From assembly GCA_944388955.1 (NCBI GenBank), contig CALXKJ010000008.1, positions 62,001-126,000 on the forward strand: 64,000 nucleotides of DNA, in the 5' to 3' direction. Positions 53,882-62,280 of this stretch are shown in pieces. Within the stretch, counting starts at the first letter, position 1. Every line of letters begins with the position of its first letter. Position numbers and translations under genes: made by a program. The DNA is from an uncultured Spirochaetaceae bacterium. Lineage in GTDB: Bacteria; Spirochaetota; Spirochaetia; Sphaerochaetales; Sphaerochaetaceae. The notes under the pieces are model-generated. The model did no database searches and was not told where the DNA came from. It saw only the letters and a program-made list of their open reading frames with translations.

Positions 53882-53918
53882 CCTTATTGCTTATACAATA
53901 AGGGAGCGGCTCTGTCAA
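53882..53918 (-). promoter_or_regulatory. ffh operon promoter with inverted repeat around the -10 box
   Basis: On the minus strand TTGACA (53918-53913) and TATAAG (53895-53890) are 17 nt apart. CCTTATTG and CAATAAGG (53903-53896 and 53889-53882) form a perfect 8-bp inverted repeat that exactly flanks the -10 hexamer. It has no T-run, so an operator is more likely than a terminator. Confidence 0.6.
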
Positions 53919-53920
53919 TC

Positions 53921-56752
53921 TCAGGTGCGGTTTCCATCCTTATCGAAATCGACAATCGCGTCATCGTCGTTCATAATAACTTCCCTGCCAGCCACACGCT
54001 CAAGACGATAGCTTACAATCGTGGAAACACCTGGATCTATCTGTGTAACACCCAGAAGCGTCTCAGCACCTGTAACTGTATGCTTGTTATGCGTGATGAT
54101 GATGAACTGGCTTTCCTTGCCGAAATCAGAAAGCACATCAAGGAAGAATCCGACATTCTTGTCATCAAGAGCGGCATCAAGCTCATCGAGAATACAGAAT
54201 GGCGATGGCTTCACCTGATAAGTGGCAAAGAGAAGAGCGACAGCAGTCATACTGCGCTCGCCTCCGGAGAGAAGCGAAAGCGTCACGAGCTTCTTCCCTG
54301 GTGGCTGTGCGAAGATATCGATTCCTGAAGTCAGCACATTCTCAGGATCCTCAAGCGTCAGTTTTGCGATTCCACCTCCGAAAAGGCGGGTGAACATCGA
54401 CTGGAAATTCTCGCTTATCCTGCTGTATGTCTCAAGGAACATATCCTTGGCTTTCGTCTCGATTTCATTGAAGATCTTCTCAAGATCGCTCTTGGCTCTG
54501 TTGAGATCCTCAAGATGCCTGGAATAGAAATCAAATTGCTCTTTAGCCGCGTTGTAATCATCCTCGGCAAGATAATTGACTGTACCAAGCCTCTCGATCT
54601 CCTTCTTCACTTCCTCATACTCGTTAAGAAGAAGCTTATCATCAGGAAGCTCTTCATCCTTCATGATTGCAGCGTACTCACCAAGATTCCTTGAGTACTT
54701 GGTGAAGAAGTCACGGAATGTATTTTCGATAAGCTCATCTGTGGATGAGAGATAGCCTGTCTGCTCGCTCTGTATTCTCTGCGCCTCCGAAAGATCCCTG
54801 AATGCTTTATCCTTCTCATTGCGCTTGGCTGTGAGCTTCTCTGTCATCTCATCGGCTTTTCTCTTTTTCTCATCACACTTTGCTCTCATCCCCTGAAGCA
54901 GCTCTTTAAGCTCATTGATTCTGTCTTTTTCATTGTTGATTCTCTCCAGAAGATCCTTCACAGAGTTCCTGTCGCGCTCTGAGGATGCATAGGCCTCATC
55001 CTTCTCATTCTCCTTCTCCTCTATCAATGAGTAGAGCGAGCGGAGGGAATTCTTATCATTGTCGATTGCTGAAAGCATATTGCGATAATGATCGCGCTGC
55101 TGCTCAAGTGTCTCAGAATATGAATCAACGTCTTTTCGCAGATTCTCAATCTGCATCCTTATATCAGAGAGTCTCGTCCTGTTCTTGAAAGCTTCGCTTC
55201 TGACATCAGTTTCGCGTTTTTCTATATCACGTTTTTTGCTTATGAGACCTTCTGATGAAAGGATGATGTCAACAACAGGAGGTATGGACGCGATATATTC
55301 ATCGAAGAGGGAAATGAGAGAATCCACAGAATCTGATATCTTCGAGAAATCATTGATGGAGATATCACGGGAAACAAGCGCATCCGACTTGAGCTCTGAA
55401 AGAAATGAAATCCTGTTGCTGATGATTCCCTTTATCTCATCTGCCTTATTCCTGAAAGCGCTCTCTGCATCAGAGCGTCTTTTCGAGGAGAATTCCGAGC
55501 CTGTATTCTCATCGACTTCGGAAATGAGATCCTCTATAACAGACTTCAGCTCCTGGGAAAGAGATATAAGCTCATCATCAAGCTCGCTGCTCCTCTGCTC
55601 TCTCTCCTTTATCTCATCTGAAAGCTTTTCAATCTCAGCCTTCTTCTTCTCCTGCATAGAGATGATAGCGGCGATCTGCCTTGCCTCTTCCTCGGCGCGC
55701 TCTTCTTTCTCGCTGATGGCGTCTTCCATCGTCTCGATATCATTCTGGGCTCTGTCAATCGATGACTGGATAGCAGCTATGCGATCATCGGCTGTCTTGA
55801 GACGTATTGAGGCACCCTGGAAGTTCTCAGTCCACGCGTTTATCTTAGCGTTTGATATGTTTATCTCGCCCTCATTCCTGTTTATCTCAGAAGAAAAGGA
55901 ATACAGGTCTGTATTAGCCGCTTTGAGCTCTTCCTGATCGATATTGATCTCTTCGGTAAGCCTATCCATCAGAGCTTTTAGTCTTTCAATCTCATTTGCC
56001 GCGTTCTTGCTCAGTCTTTCCCTTTCATCCTTCATCATCGTATAGGTACGTATTTTGGCGAGATTGAAGCGTACATCGATATCAAAAGCCTTAGCGTTGA
56101 GCTCCCTAGCACGCTTTGCCTTCTCCGCCTGGCTTTTTGACCTATCACAGGCGCGCTTTGCCTCATTATATGAGCGGAGTATATCGTCAATATTCGCATT
56201 CGTCTTATCTATATCGAGCTGGGCCTGTCTGCACTGCTCCTTGAATCTGGAAATACCAGCGGCTTCCTCAAAGAGATACCGCCTGTCCTCAGGCTTTGTT
56301 GAAAGAATCTGGTCAATCTTTCCCTGTTCAAGGATCGAGTAAGCGCTCTTTCCGACACCTGTATCCATAAAGAGCTCACTGATATTCCTCTTCAGGCATT
56401 TCTGACCATTGAGGAAGTACTCCTGATCGGCTGCGCGGAAATATCGTCTCTTTATTGAAACTTCCTGCACATCGGTCGGCAGATGATGCTCGGAGTTGTC
56501 GATGATAAGCTCAACCTCCGCGAACGGCATGGGCTTTCTGGTATCCGTTCCATTGAAGATGACGTCTTCCATCTTCCCTGCTCTAAGTGATTTTGTGCTT
56601 TTCTCTCCAAGAACCCATTTGATGGCATCAACGATATTCGACTTGCCGCACCCATTCGGGCCAAGCAGGGCCGTAATACCGTCCGCAAATTCAATATGAG
56701 TCTTGTCAGCAAAGCTTTTGAAGCCGTAGATATCTAAAGACTTTAGGAACAA
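53921..56752 (-). CDS. smc: chromosome partition protein SMC, short form with no visible hinge
   Basis: SMC dimers with ScpA and ScpB compact and segregate chromosomes. The 943 residues have the N-terminal ATPase half (LGPNGCGKSNIVDAI, near 30), coiled coil (about 170-405), a helical middle, a second coil (about 505-770) and the C-terminal half (LSGGERSM near 828, CILDELDAALDD near 853). It is about 20% shorter than the usual 1,150-1,200 residues. The middle (about 405-505) shows no glycine-rich hinge signature. I chose TTG 56752: AAGGAG lies 7 nt upstream and MFLKSLDIYGFKSF is the canonical SMC start. ScpA and scpB are in this window. Confidence 0.92.
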   Translation of the reverse strand: MFLKSLDIYGFKSFADKTHIEFADGITALLGPNGCGKSNIVDAIKWVLGEKSTKSLRAGKMEDVIFNGTDTRKPMPFAEVELIIDNSEHHLPTDVQEVSIKRRYFRAADQEYFLNGQKCLKRNISELFMDTGVGKSAYSILEQGKIDQILSTKPEDRRYLFEEAAGISRFKEQCRQAQLDIDKTNANIDDILRSYNEAKRACDRSKSQAEKAKRARELNAKAFDIDVRFNLAKIRTYTMMKDERERLSKNAANEIERLKALMDRLTEEINIDQEELKAANTDLYSFSSEINRNEGEINISNAKINAWTENFQGASIRLKTADDRIAAIQSSIDRAQNDIETMEDAISEKEERAEEEARQIAAIISMQEKKKAEIEKLSDEIKEREQRSSELDDELISLSQELKSVIEDLISEVDENTGSEFSSKRRSDAESAFRNKADEIKGIISNRISFLSELKSDALVSRDISINDFSKISDSVDSLISLFDEYIASIPPVVDIILSSEGLISKKRDIEKRETDVRSEAFKNRTRLSDIRMQIENLRKDVDSYSETLEQQRDHYRNMLSAIDNDKNSLRSLYSLIEEKENEKDEAYASSERDRNSVKDLLERINNEKDRINELKELLQGMRAKCDEKKRKADEMTEKLTAKRNEKDKAFRDLSEAQRIQSEQTGYLSSTDELIENTFRDFFTKYSRNLGEYAAIMKDEELPDDKLLLNEYEEVKKEIERLGTVNYLAEDDYNAAKEQFDFYSRHLEDLNRAKSDLEKIFNEIETKAKDMFLETYSRISENFQSMFTRLFGGGIAKLTLEDPENVLTSGIDIFAQPPGKKLVTLSLLSGGERSMTAVALLFATYQVKPSPFCILDELDAALDDKNVGFFLDVLSDFGKESQFIIITHNKHTVTGAETLLGVTQIDPGVSTIVSYRLERVAGREVIMNDDDAIVDFDKDGNRT

Positions 56753-56782
56753 ACCCTGACTCCTTGAAACGAATTGTGAGAG

Positions 56783-56788
56783 ATTATA
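56783..56788 (-). promoter_or_regulatory. -10 box of smc
   Basis: A perfect TATAAT on the minus strand, 30 nt before the TTG start, with TTTTCC at the -35 position (17-nt spacing). Weak -35, so the call is moderate. Confidence 0.4.
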
Positions 56789-56803
56789 GCATCATTGATT
56801 GTT

Positions 56804-57421
56804 ATGGAAAATGGTCTATTTCCCGATATTTCGGACGACGATTATGGTGTTATATGCGGAGCAGATGAAGCAGGTAGAGGACCGCTTGCCGGACCTGTCA
56901 CTGCAGCAGCTGTCGTACTCCCTCCCACATTTCCTTTCGAGATACTCAACGACTCGAAGAAGATGAGCGAGAAACAGCGTCTTGAAGCTGAAAGAATCAT
57001 AAAAGAAAAGGCTGTAGCCTGGGCTGTAGTCTCCTTAAGCCATAAGGTAATAGACAGGATAAACATACTCAACGCTTCTCTTCTTGCTATGAAGATGGCG
57101 TACAGCAAAGTAAGCAAGACTGTGCATGTCGATACTCTGCTTGTAGATGGCAACAAGAAGCCCGATGTGGATATCCCAGTCCATGCAGTCGTCAAAGGCG
57201 ATGCAAAAATCCACGAGATAATGGCGGCCTCGATACTTGCCAAGACGGAAAGGGATAGAATCATGATGCTATGCGATGCAAGATGGCCGGAGTATGGCTA
57301 TGCTAAGCATAAAGGATATCCTACCGAAGAACACAGAGAGGCCATAAGAAAATATGGCCCCTCTCCAATTGAAAGAATGACATTCCAAGCCTTAAAGGAT
57401 GAAACGCCATCACTCTTCTGA
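56804..57421 (+). CDS. rnhB: ribonuclease HII
   Basis: RNase HII removes ribonucleotides misincorporated in DNA. The 205 residues show the GADEAGRGPLAGPV active-site block (aspartate and glutamate), NDSKKMSEKQR, the MAASILAKTERDRIM segment and the C-terminal HREAIRKYGPSPIERMTF. I chose ATG 56804; a TTG at 56795 is an alternative. Neither has a clear ribosome-binding site. Its 3' end overlaps the convergent PUR-family gene by 12 nt. Confidence 0.95.
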   Translation: MENGLFPDISDDDYGVICGADEAGRGPLAGPVTAAAVVLPPTFPFEILNDSKKMSEKQRLEAERIIKEKAVAWAVVSLSHKVIDRINILNASLLAMKMAYSKVSKTVHVDTLLVDGNKKPDVDIPVHAVVKGDAKIHEIMAASILAKTERDRIMMLCDARWPEYGYAKHKGYPTEEHREAIRKYGPSPIERMTFQALKDETPSLF

Positions 57422-57712
57422 ATCGCCCTGATTCTCCTTGAGATATCTGCGTCTTGTGAGATTCTCGCTCGGTTTTCTTGTACCGTGCATCTTGATGAAA
57501 TCTATCGACTTCTGGAATTCCTTGATGAATTCACCCATGTCTTCCTGATAGACGATTACAGACTGTCTGAGATATCTGCCCTCAGTTTCCGTAGGTCTTG
57601 ATTCAACGATATTGAGAAAGAGATCACCATAGATGTTCTCCTTCACATTGAAGAAATAAGTTCTGTCGTCCCTGACGAGTTTTGTAGAGAAAACCTCTCC
57701 GCGTTCACCCAT
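57410..57712 (-). CDS. PUR-domain nucleic-acid-binding protein (BpuR-like)
   Basis: The 100-residue protein has the family pattern GERGEVFSTKLVRDDRTYFF, then VKENIYGDLFLNIVESR, with a charged C-terminal tail. It belongs to the PUR-alpha/DUF3276 family; in Borrelia the BpuR member binds DNA and RNA and regulates gene expression. AGGAGG lies 6 nt before the ATG, and a TTGCCA/TATATT promoter lies upstream. Whether it regulates genes here is unknown, but it is a good candidate global regulator. Confidence 0.9.
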   Translation of the reverse strand: MGERGEVFSTKLVRDDRTYFFNVKENIYGDLFLNIVESRPTETEGRYLRQSVIVYQEDMGEFIKEFQKSIDFIKMHGTRKPSENLTRRRYLKENQGDSEE

Positions 57713-57739
57713 GGTAAGCCTCCTGTGGATTGCTTGGTG

Positions 57740-57768
57740 AATATATCATATTGCCCGATTGCTGGCAA
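57740..57768 (-). promoter_or_regulatory. promoter of the PUR-family gene
   Basis: On the minus strand TTGCCA (57768-57763) and TATATT (57745-57740) are 17 nt apart. The 14-bp near-palindrome GATTGC-TG-GCAATC (57757-57770) overlaps the -35 box and the stop of the upstream nitroreductase gene. Confidence 0.55.
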
Positions 57769-58326
57769 TCAGCGTCTTGCAATCACAACATCCTCAAGCG
57801 AGCGTTTAGGCACACAGTGAATATCATCACTATCCCTGTAGTACTTCACATCACCTGCAAAAGGAGTGATCTTCACCTTTTCCGAAGGATAGCCAAGCGC
57901 GATTACAAGCGTGATCTTATATTCAGGATCAATATCGAGATCTGACGCAATCTTAGACCTGTCAGCATTCATCAGAAGACAGCAGCCGATTCCTTTCTCT
58001 GCCGCTGACAATGTTATGATCTCTGCGGCAAGCCCCTCATCAATCCCAGGATTACCATCCTTTTTCGCCATGATGATATATGCTGAAGGACTTTCATCCG
58101 TACTTGGCTGCCATGGTGCAAAATACTGAGCCCATTTCAGAGATGAGAATACTTTTGCCGTATTCACCTCATCAGCTACTGTAATATATCTTATCTCCTG
58201 CTTGTTGCCTCCGCATGAAGCAAAGCGGGCGTCATCAACAAGAGACAGAAGCACTTCCTCACTTATCTTCATTTCATGATGAAAACGCCTATATGACCTG
58301 TTTTTTTCTGCTAATTCTCGTACCAT
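57769..58326 (-). CDS. nitroreductase family protein
   Basis: Nitroreductases are FMN-dependent oxidoreductases. The 185 residues have the RSYRRFHHEMKISEEVL FMN-binding start, SCGGNKQEIRYI, a GLAAEIITLSAAEKGIGCCLL middle and the LVIALGYPSEKV C-terminal motif. The substrate cannot be inferred. No ribosome-binding site is seen; a TAATAT -10 box ends 6 nt before the ATG. It is divergent from tRNA-Gly. Confidence 0.9.
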   Translation of the reverse strand: MVRELAEKNRSYRRFHHEMKISEEVLLSLVDDARFASCGGNKQEIRYITVADEVNTAKVFSSLKWAQYFAPWQPSTDESPSAYIIMAKKDGNPGIDEGLAAEIITLSAAEKGIGCCLLMNADRSKIASDLDIDPEYKITLVIALGYPSEKVKITPFAGDVKYYRDSDDIHCVPKRSLEDVVIARR

Positions 58327-58332
58327 AACCCA

Positions 58333-58362
58333 ATATTAACGCCTTATTGCAATTTTCTACAA
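58333..58362 (-). promoter_or_regulatory. candidate leaderless promoter of the nitroreductase gene
   Basis: On the minus strand TTGTAG (58362-58357) and TAATAT (58338-58333) are 18 nt apart, and the -10 box ends 6 nt before the ATG. It lies back-to-back with the tRNA-Gly promoter. Confidence 0.4.
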
Positions 58363-58368
58363 TGCGTA

Positions 58369-58396
58369 TTGACAACACTCCCCGCATTAGTGTAAT
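58369..58396 (+). promoter_or_regulatory. promoter of tRNA-Gly
   Basis: TTGACA at 58369-58374 and TGTAAT at 58391-58396 (16 nt apart) would start RNA about 13 nt before the tRNA. Confidence 0.7.
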
Positions 58397-58415
58397 GTCA
58401 ATGCCGTTCGGTAAT

Positions 58416-58487
<72 letters not shown>

Positions 58488-58495
58488 CTTAATGC

Positions 58496-58523
58496 ATCCC
58501 TACTCTGCATAGTAGGGATTTTT
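58496..58523 (+). terminator. terminator of tRNA-Gly
   Basis: ATCCCTAC (58496-58503) pairs with GTAGGGAT (58512-58519), followed by a T-rich run. Confidence 0.8.
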
Positions 58524-58612
58524 AATTTCACAATTAAAGCTCTTTGATGGATAAGTTATGCAGCCCATGTGATACTAGAAAGGAGATAACCTGTATACCC
58601 CTTAAGATGGTT

Positions 58613-58641
58613 TTGCACAAATTTCCCCGTTGATATATCCT
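58613..58641 (+). promoter_or_regulatory. candidate leaderless promoter of the M29-like gene
   Basis: TTGCAC at 58613-58618 and TATCCT at 58636-58641 are 17 nt apart; the -10 box ends 7 nt before the ATG at 58649, which has no ribosome-binding site. Confidence 0.5.
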
Positions 58642-58648
58642 GCTTTCT

Positions 58649-59797
58649 ATGAATATTCTCCTTGAAAGATATGCAGATGTTATAATCCGCCGTGCACTTC
58701 GCCTAGAAGAAGGTGATGTGCTTTCCATCAATACAGAAGAAGAGAATTCAGACTTCGCCTCTCTTATCGCCAGGAAAGCCAAGGAAATCACGGGAAACGG
58801 CAGTTATATACAGAATATAGAGAATGGAAAGGTCACAGAGACAACCGAAGCCGCAAGTGACTATCCTATAGATAAGAAACCTACTGCCCTGCTTTATCTT
58901 CCTGTATATAAGGATTATGAGGAAACAGAGAATAGAAAGCTTTATTCAGCTCCGGAAATACAGAAATACAGAATGCTCTCCGATCCTCTCGATAACCCCG
59001 ATCCCTCGATTCCGTTTGCAGTTGCGCCAGTGCCATCACTCTCATGGGGCAAAGCCGTGGAAGATGATGAGGATGAAGCTCTCTGTTACTCCTTAATCAC
59101 TGAACTACTGTCACTGGATGAGGATGATTATCTTAATGGAAATGATGATGAGGATCTGCTTCTATATGAATGCTCAGAGCTGAATAGAAAGAAACTAGTG
59201 AGCGCGCATATCCAGGACGAGGAAGGCACTGACATAACATTCAATTTCCTCCCCGGCTCGGAATTCAGGACAACACACATATCACTCTCATCGGGCAGGC
59301 ATTTCACTCCCACTGTATTCTCATCTGACATCTTCAGGGCAATAGACAGGACATCTGCTGAAGGATACATAACCACAACCAGGCCATTCATGCTTTTCGG
59401 CAAGAGGATTGGAAGGATGTCACTGTCATTCAGAAACGGGAAAATCACAGAGTATTCCACCGATGAGAAGAGCGGAGATCTGATGAATCTCTATCTATCG
59501 CAGGATCAGAATGCGGGTTATCTTTCAGAGCTTTCGATTGCCGAAGAAAGCACGAAAGCTTCATCTATAGATTATTTTGCACTACCTGAATGGGACAGGA
59601 TGAGAGGAATATCACTGACAATAGGCGGACCAAGACCGGAAAGCCTTAAAACAGATGCAGCAAGGAGAAATGCCAATGATTCCCTTGTGACGCTTTCACT
59701 GCCTATAGGCTCTGACACAACAGTCATCACCGCCTATGATGCAGACGGCAATGAATTCGTAGTAGCTGAGGATGGCTTCATCACTGAGGACGATTGA
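58649..59797 (+). CDS. M29-family aminopeptidase-like protein with lost metal ligands
   Basis: M29 aminopeptidases (AmpS, PepT-type) are zinc or cobalt enzymes. The 382 residues keep the N-terminal LERYADVIIRRALRLEEGD start, the central FNFLPGSEFRTTHIS stretch (usual form NIPTEEVFTTP) and GYLSELSIAEES (a glutamate ligand region). The later block that normally carries the two histidines and an aspartate (NASCHLALG and HxDFM) is replaced by IDYFALPEWDRMRG and LPIGSDTTV, without those histidines. The protein may be a pseudoenzyme. No ribosome-binding site precedes the ATG. The 3' end overlaps the convergent coaX by 17 nt. Confidence 0.75.
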   Translation: MNILLERYADVIIRRALRLEEGDVLSINTEEENSDFASLIARKAKEITGNGSYIQNIENGKVTETTEAASDYPIDKKPTALLYLPVYKDYEETENRKLYSAPEIQKYRMLSDPLDNPDPSIPFAVAPVPSLSWGKAVEDDEDEALCYSLITELLSLDEDDYLNGNDDEDLLLYECSELNRKKLVSAHIQDEEGTDITFNFLPGSEFRTTHISLSSGRHFTPTVFSSDIFRAIDRTSAEGYITTTRPFMLFGKRIGRMSLSFRNGKITEYSTDEKSGDLMNLYLSQDQNAGYLSELSIAEESTKASSIDYFALPEWDRMRGISLTIGGPRPESLKTDAARRNANDSLVTLSLPIGSDTTVITAYDADGNEFVVAEDGFITEDD

Positions 59798-60551
59798 GCG
59801 ACGAAATAAGCTCAAGTCCTCTTAATGTATGAAGTCCATCGACTTCATCGATACGGGGTATCAGAGGAGAAATAGTCTTTGAGAGGCCGCCTGTAGCAAT
59901 TACATAGAGCTTCTCACCTATCTCATCCTCAGTTTTCCTGATAAGAGAATCAACAAGCCCTGCAAAGCCGAGCATTATACCCGACCTTATTGACTGCTGG
60001 CTATCGCGGCCCATGGCGGCTTCAGGTAGCTTAAGCTCGACCTGGGGCAGCTGCGCAGTGTTTCCGAAAAGCGCATTGACGGCTGTCACAAGCCCCGGGG
60101 CAATCGCACAACCAAGCACCTCGCCTTTTCTGTTTACTGCTGAGAGCGTGAGAGCTGTGCCGAAGTCAACAACCATCACCGCTTTATCAGGCTTCTTGAA
60201 GTGAGCATATGCGAGATTAGAGAGGATATCAGTACCGAGTTCCGCCGGGATTGATGATTTCACGAGTCCCGTGTTCACACTATGCGTGATAGTCAGTGGC
60301 GTGATATTGAAAAGACGCTGTATGTTCTTCTCCATGGAGCGTGTCATATTCGGAACAACAGATGATATGATTGCTGAATCAACCATACTGCTTTTTATAC
60401 CGCCTTCCCGGAAAAGCGCGTTGAATATGACGAAATATTCATCACTTGTCTTCTTTGTATCCGTATAGACACGGAATGACTCGACGAACTTATCCCCATC
60501 GAAGAGCGCGATCACAATATTCGTATTACCGATATCACAGGCTACAAGCAT
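59781..60551 (-). CDS. coaX: type III pantothenate kinase
   Basis: CoaX phosphorylates pantothenate, the first step of coenzyme A synthesis. The 256 residues show LVACDIGNTNIVIALFDG (phosphate-binding), the SVVPNMTRSM and ELGTDILSNL segments and the AVMVVDFGTALTLSAVN block. The ATG is directly after the ABC-F gene stop (one shared base), suggesting co-transcription. The pathway's adenylyltransferase gene coaD is 10 kb away. Confidence 0.95.
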   Translation of the reverse strand: MLVACDIGNTNIVIALFDGDKFVESFRVYTDTKKTSDEYFVIFNALFREGGIKSSMVDSAIISSVVPNMTRSMEKNIQRLFNITPLTITHSVNTGLVKSSIPAELGTDILSNLAYAHFKKPDKAVMVVDFGTALTLSAVNRKGEVLGCAIAPGLVTAVNALFGNTAQLPQVELKLPEAAMGRDSQQSIRSGIMLGFAGLVDSLIRKTEDEIGEKLYVIATGGLSKTISPLIPRIDEVDGLHTLRGLELISSLNRPQ

Positions 60552-62188
60552 CAGAGAAGCACAACTCCTTTCACATCCTCATAGGCTTTTGCCCTGAGAG
60601 CCTTGATTGATTCATCATTGATATAATCATCAAACTGTACCATGCGGTCAATGACTCCTTTCGGAGTGAATTCAATGATTCTATTCGCAATTGAATCAAC
60701 AAACTGATGGTCATGGGAATTGAAAAGCACAACTCCCTTGAAATCTATAAGACCATTATTAAGTGCCTGTATTGCTTCAAGATCGAGATGGGAGGTAGGC
60801 TCATCGAAAATAAGGCAGTTCGCTCCCTCGAGCATCATCTTCGCCAGCACTACCCTGACCCTCTCTCCACCAGAGAGAACATTGCAAGGCTTGAGCGCCT
60901 CATCCCCTGTGAAGAGCATCCTGCCAAGGAATGAGCGGACATATGTGTCATCATCCTCTTTCGAGAACTGCTGAAGATAATCAGCGATGGACTCGTTCTC
61001 CTTGAACATTCCTGTGTTGTCTTTCGGGAAATATGAAAGCGATGTTGTCACACCCCATGTGAAAGTACCCTCGTCAGGCTCCATCTCACCGGCGAGAATC
61101 TGGAAAAGGACAGTCTTCTCGTAATGGTTCGGCCCGACGAACGCGACTTTATCCCCAGGATTGATCGTCAGCGTAAGATTATCTATTACCTTCTCACCAT
61201 CGATTGTCTTCGATAGATTCTTTATCTCAAGGACATTCTTGCCAATCTCCCTGTTCGGCTTGAAAGCCACATACGGGAATCGCCTTGAGGATGGCTTGAT
61301 ATCATCAATAGTGAGCTTGTCGATAAGCTTCTTGCGGCTTGTCGCCTGCTTTGCTTTTGCGACATTGGATGAGAAGCGCTGGATGAACTCCTTGAGCTCA
61401 GCAATCTTGTCTTCCCTTCTCTTCTTCTCATCCTTCAGCTGCTTTGCCGCGAGCTGTGATGACATATACCAGAAGTCGTAGTTGCCGACATAAAGCTGTA
61501 TCTTGCCATAGTCTATATCACAGATATGCGTACATACGGTGTTGAGGAAGTGTCTATCATGGGATACTACGATAACGGTGTTGTTGAAATCCTCAAGATA
61601 GTCTTCCAGCCAATGGATGGATTCAAGGTCAAGATGGTTTGTAGGCTCGTCAAGAAGAAGGATATCGGGATTCCCGAAAAGCGCCTGAGCAAGAAGCACG
61701 CGGACTTTGAGATTATCCTCTATCTCGGACATCTTCTTCTCGTGAAGTGACTGCGGAATTCCAAGACCATCGAGCATCTGACCGGCATTGGCTTCAGCTT
61801 CCCATCCACCAAGCTCTGCGAACTCGCCTTCGAGCTCAGCGGCTCTTATGCCATCCTCTTCAGAGAACTCAGATTTCTCATATATGGCATCGCGCTCCTT
61901 CATCACATCATAGAGCTTCTGGAAACCCATGATAACAGTGTCGATGACTCTGTAATCATTGAAGGCGAAGTGATCCTGCCTGAGGACAGTCATTCTCTCT
62001 CCGGGTGTGATGATAACCTCACCTGTATCCGGCTCAATCTCTCCTGAAAGAATCTTCAGGAATGTGGATTTGCCAGCACCATTCGCGCCGATGATACCAT
62101 AGCAGTTGCCTGGTGTGAATTTGATATTGACATCCTTGAAAAGAACCTGTGTCCCGTATGAAAGAGATATGTTTGAGGCTGTAATCAT
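60551..62188 (-). CDS. ABC-F family ATPase (YbiT-like) with one degenerate ATP site
   Basis: ABC-F proteins bind ribosomes and use ATP to influence translation. The 545 residues have two nucleotide-binding domains separated by a charged linker. Domain 1 has GANGAGKST (34-42) and DILLLDEPTNHLD (near 175), but its signature reads SEIEDN (154-159) instead of LSGGQ. Domain 2 has an intact LSGGE (438-442) and IFDEP, but its P-loop reads GPNHYEKT (352-359) with glutamate in place of the glycine before lysine. The pattern suggests one intact and one degenerate composite site, as in YbiT/YkpA types. A TTGACA/TAACAT promoter precedes it. Confidence 0.9.
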   Translation of the reverse strand: MITASNISLSYGTQVLFKDVNIKFTPGNCYGIIGANGAGKSTFLKILSGEIEPDTGEVIITPGERMTVLRQDHFAFNDYRVIDTVIMGFQKLYDVMKERDAIYEKSEFSEEDGIRAAELEGEFAELGGWEAEANAGQMLDGLGIPQSLHEKKMSEIEDNLKVRVLLAQALFGNPDILLLDEPTNHLDLESIHWLEDYLEDFNNTVIVVSHDRHFLNTVCTHICDIDYGKIQLYVGNYDFWYMSSQLAAKQLKDEKKRREDKIAELKEFIQRFSSNVAKAKQATSRKKLIDKLTIDDIKPSSRRFPYVAFKPNREIGKNVLEIKNLSKTIDGEKVIDNLTLTINPGDKVAFVGPNHYEKTVLFQILAGEMEPDEGTFTWGVTTSLSYFPKDNTGMFKENESIADYLQQFSKEDDDTYVRSFLGRMLFTGDEALKPCNVLSGGERVRVVLAKMMLEGANCLIFDEPTSHLDLEAIQALNNGLIDFKGVVLFNSHDHQFVDSIANRIIEFTPKGVIDRMVQFDDYINDESIKALRAKAYEDVKGVVLL

Positions 62189-62234
62189 TTCTACCTATCC
62201 AAAATCGTTATTAGCCTTCTATCAGGCCTTCGGT

Positions 62235-62263
62235 ATGTTATCAGCTATTAATTTACCTGTCAA
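62235..62263 (-). promoter_or_regulatory. promoter of the ABC-F-coaX unit
   Basis: On the minus strand TTGACA (62263-62258) and TAACAT (62240-62235) are 17 nt apart. The leader of about 45 nt is free of obvious structure. Confidence 0.65.
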
Positions 62264-62280
62264 CAATTTAGCTTAATTCT

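Noticed and set aside
55185-55937. Plus-strand frame of 250 codons opposite smc
   Set aside because: Antisense of a coiled-coil gene with biased composition; no ribosome-binding site and no domain.
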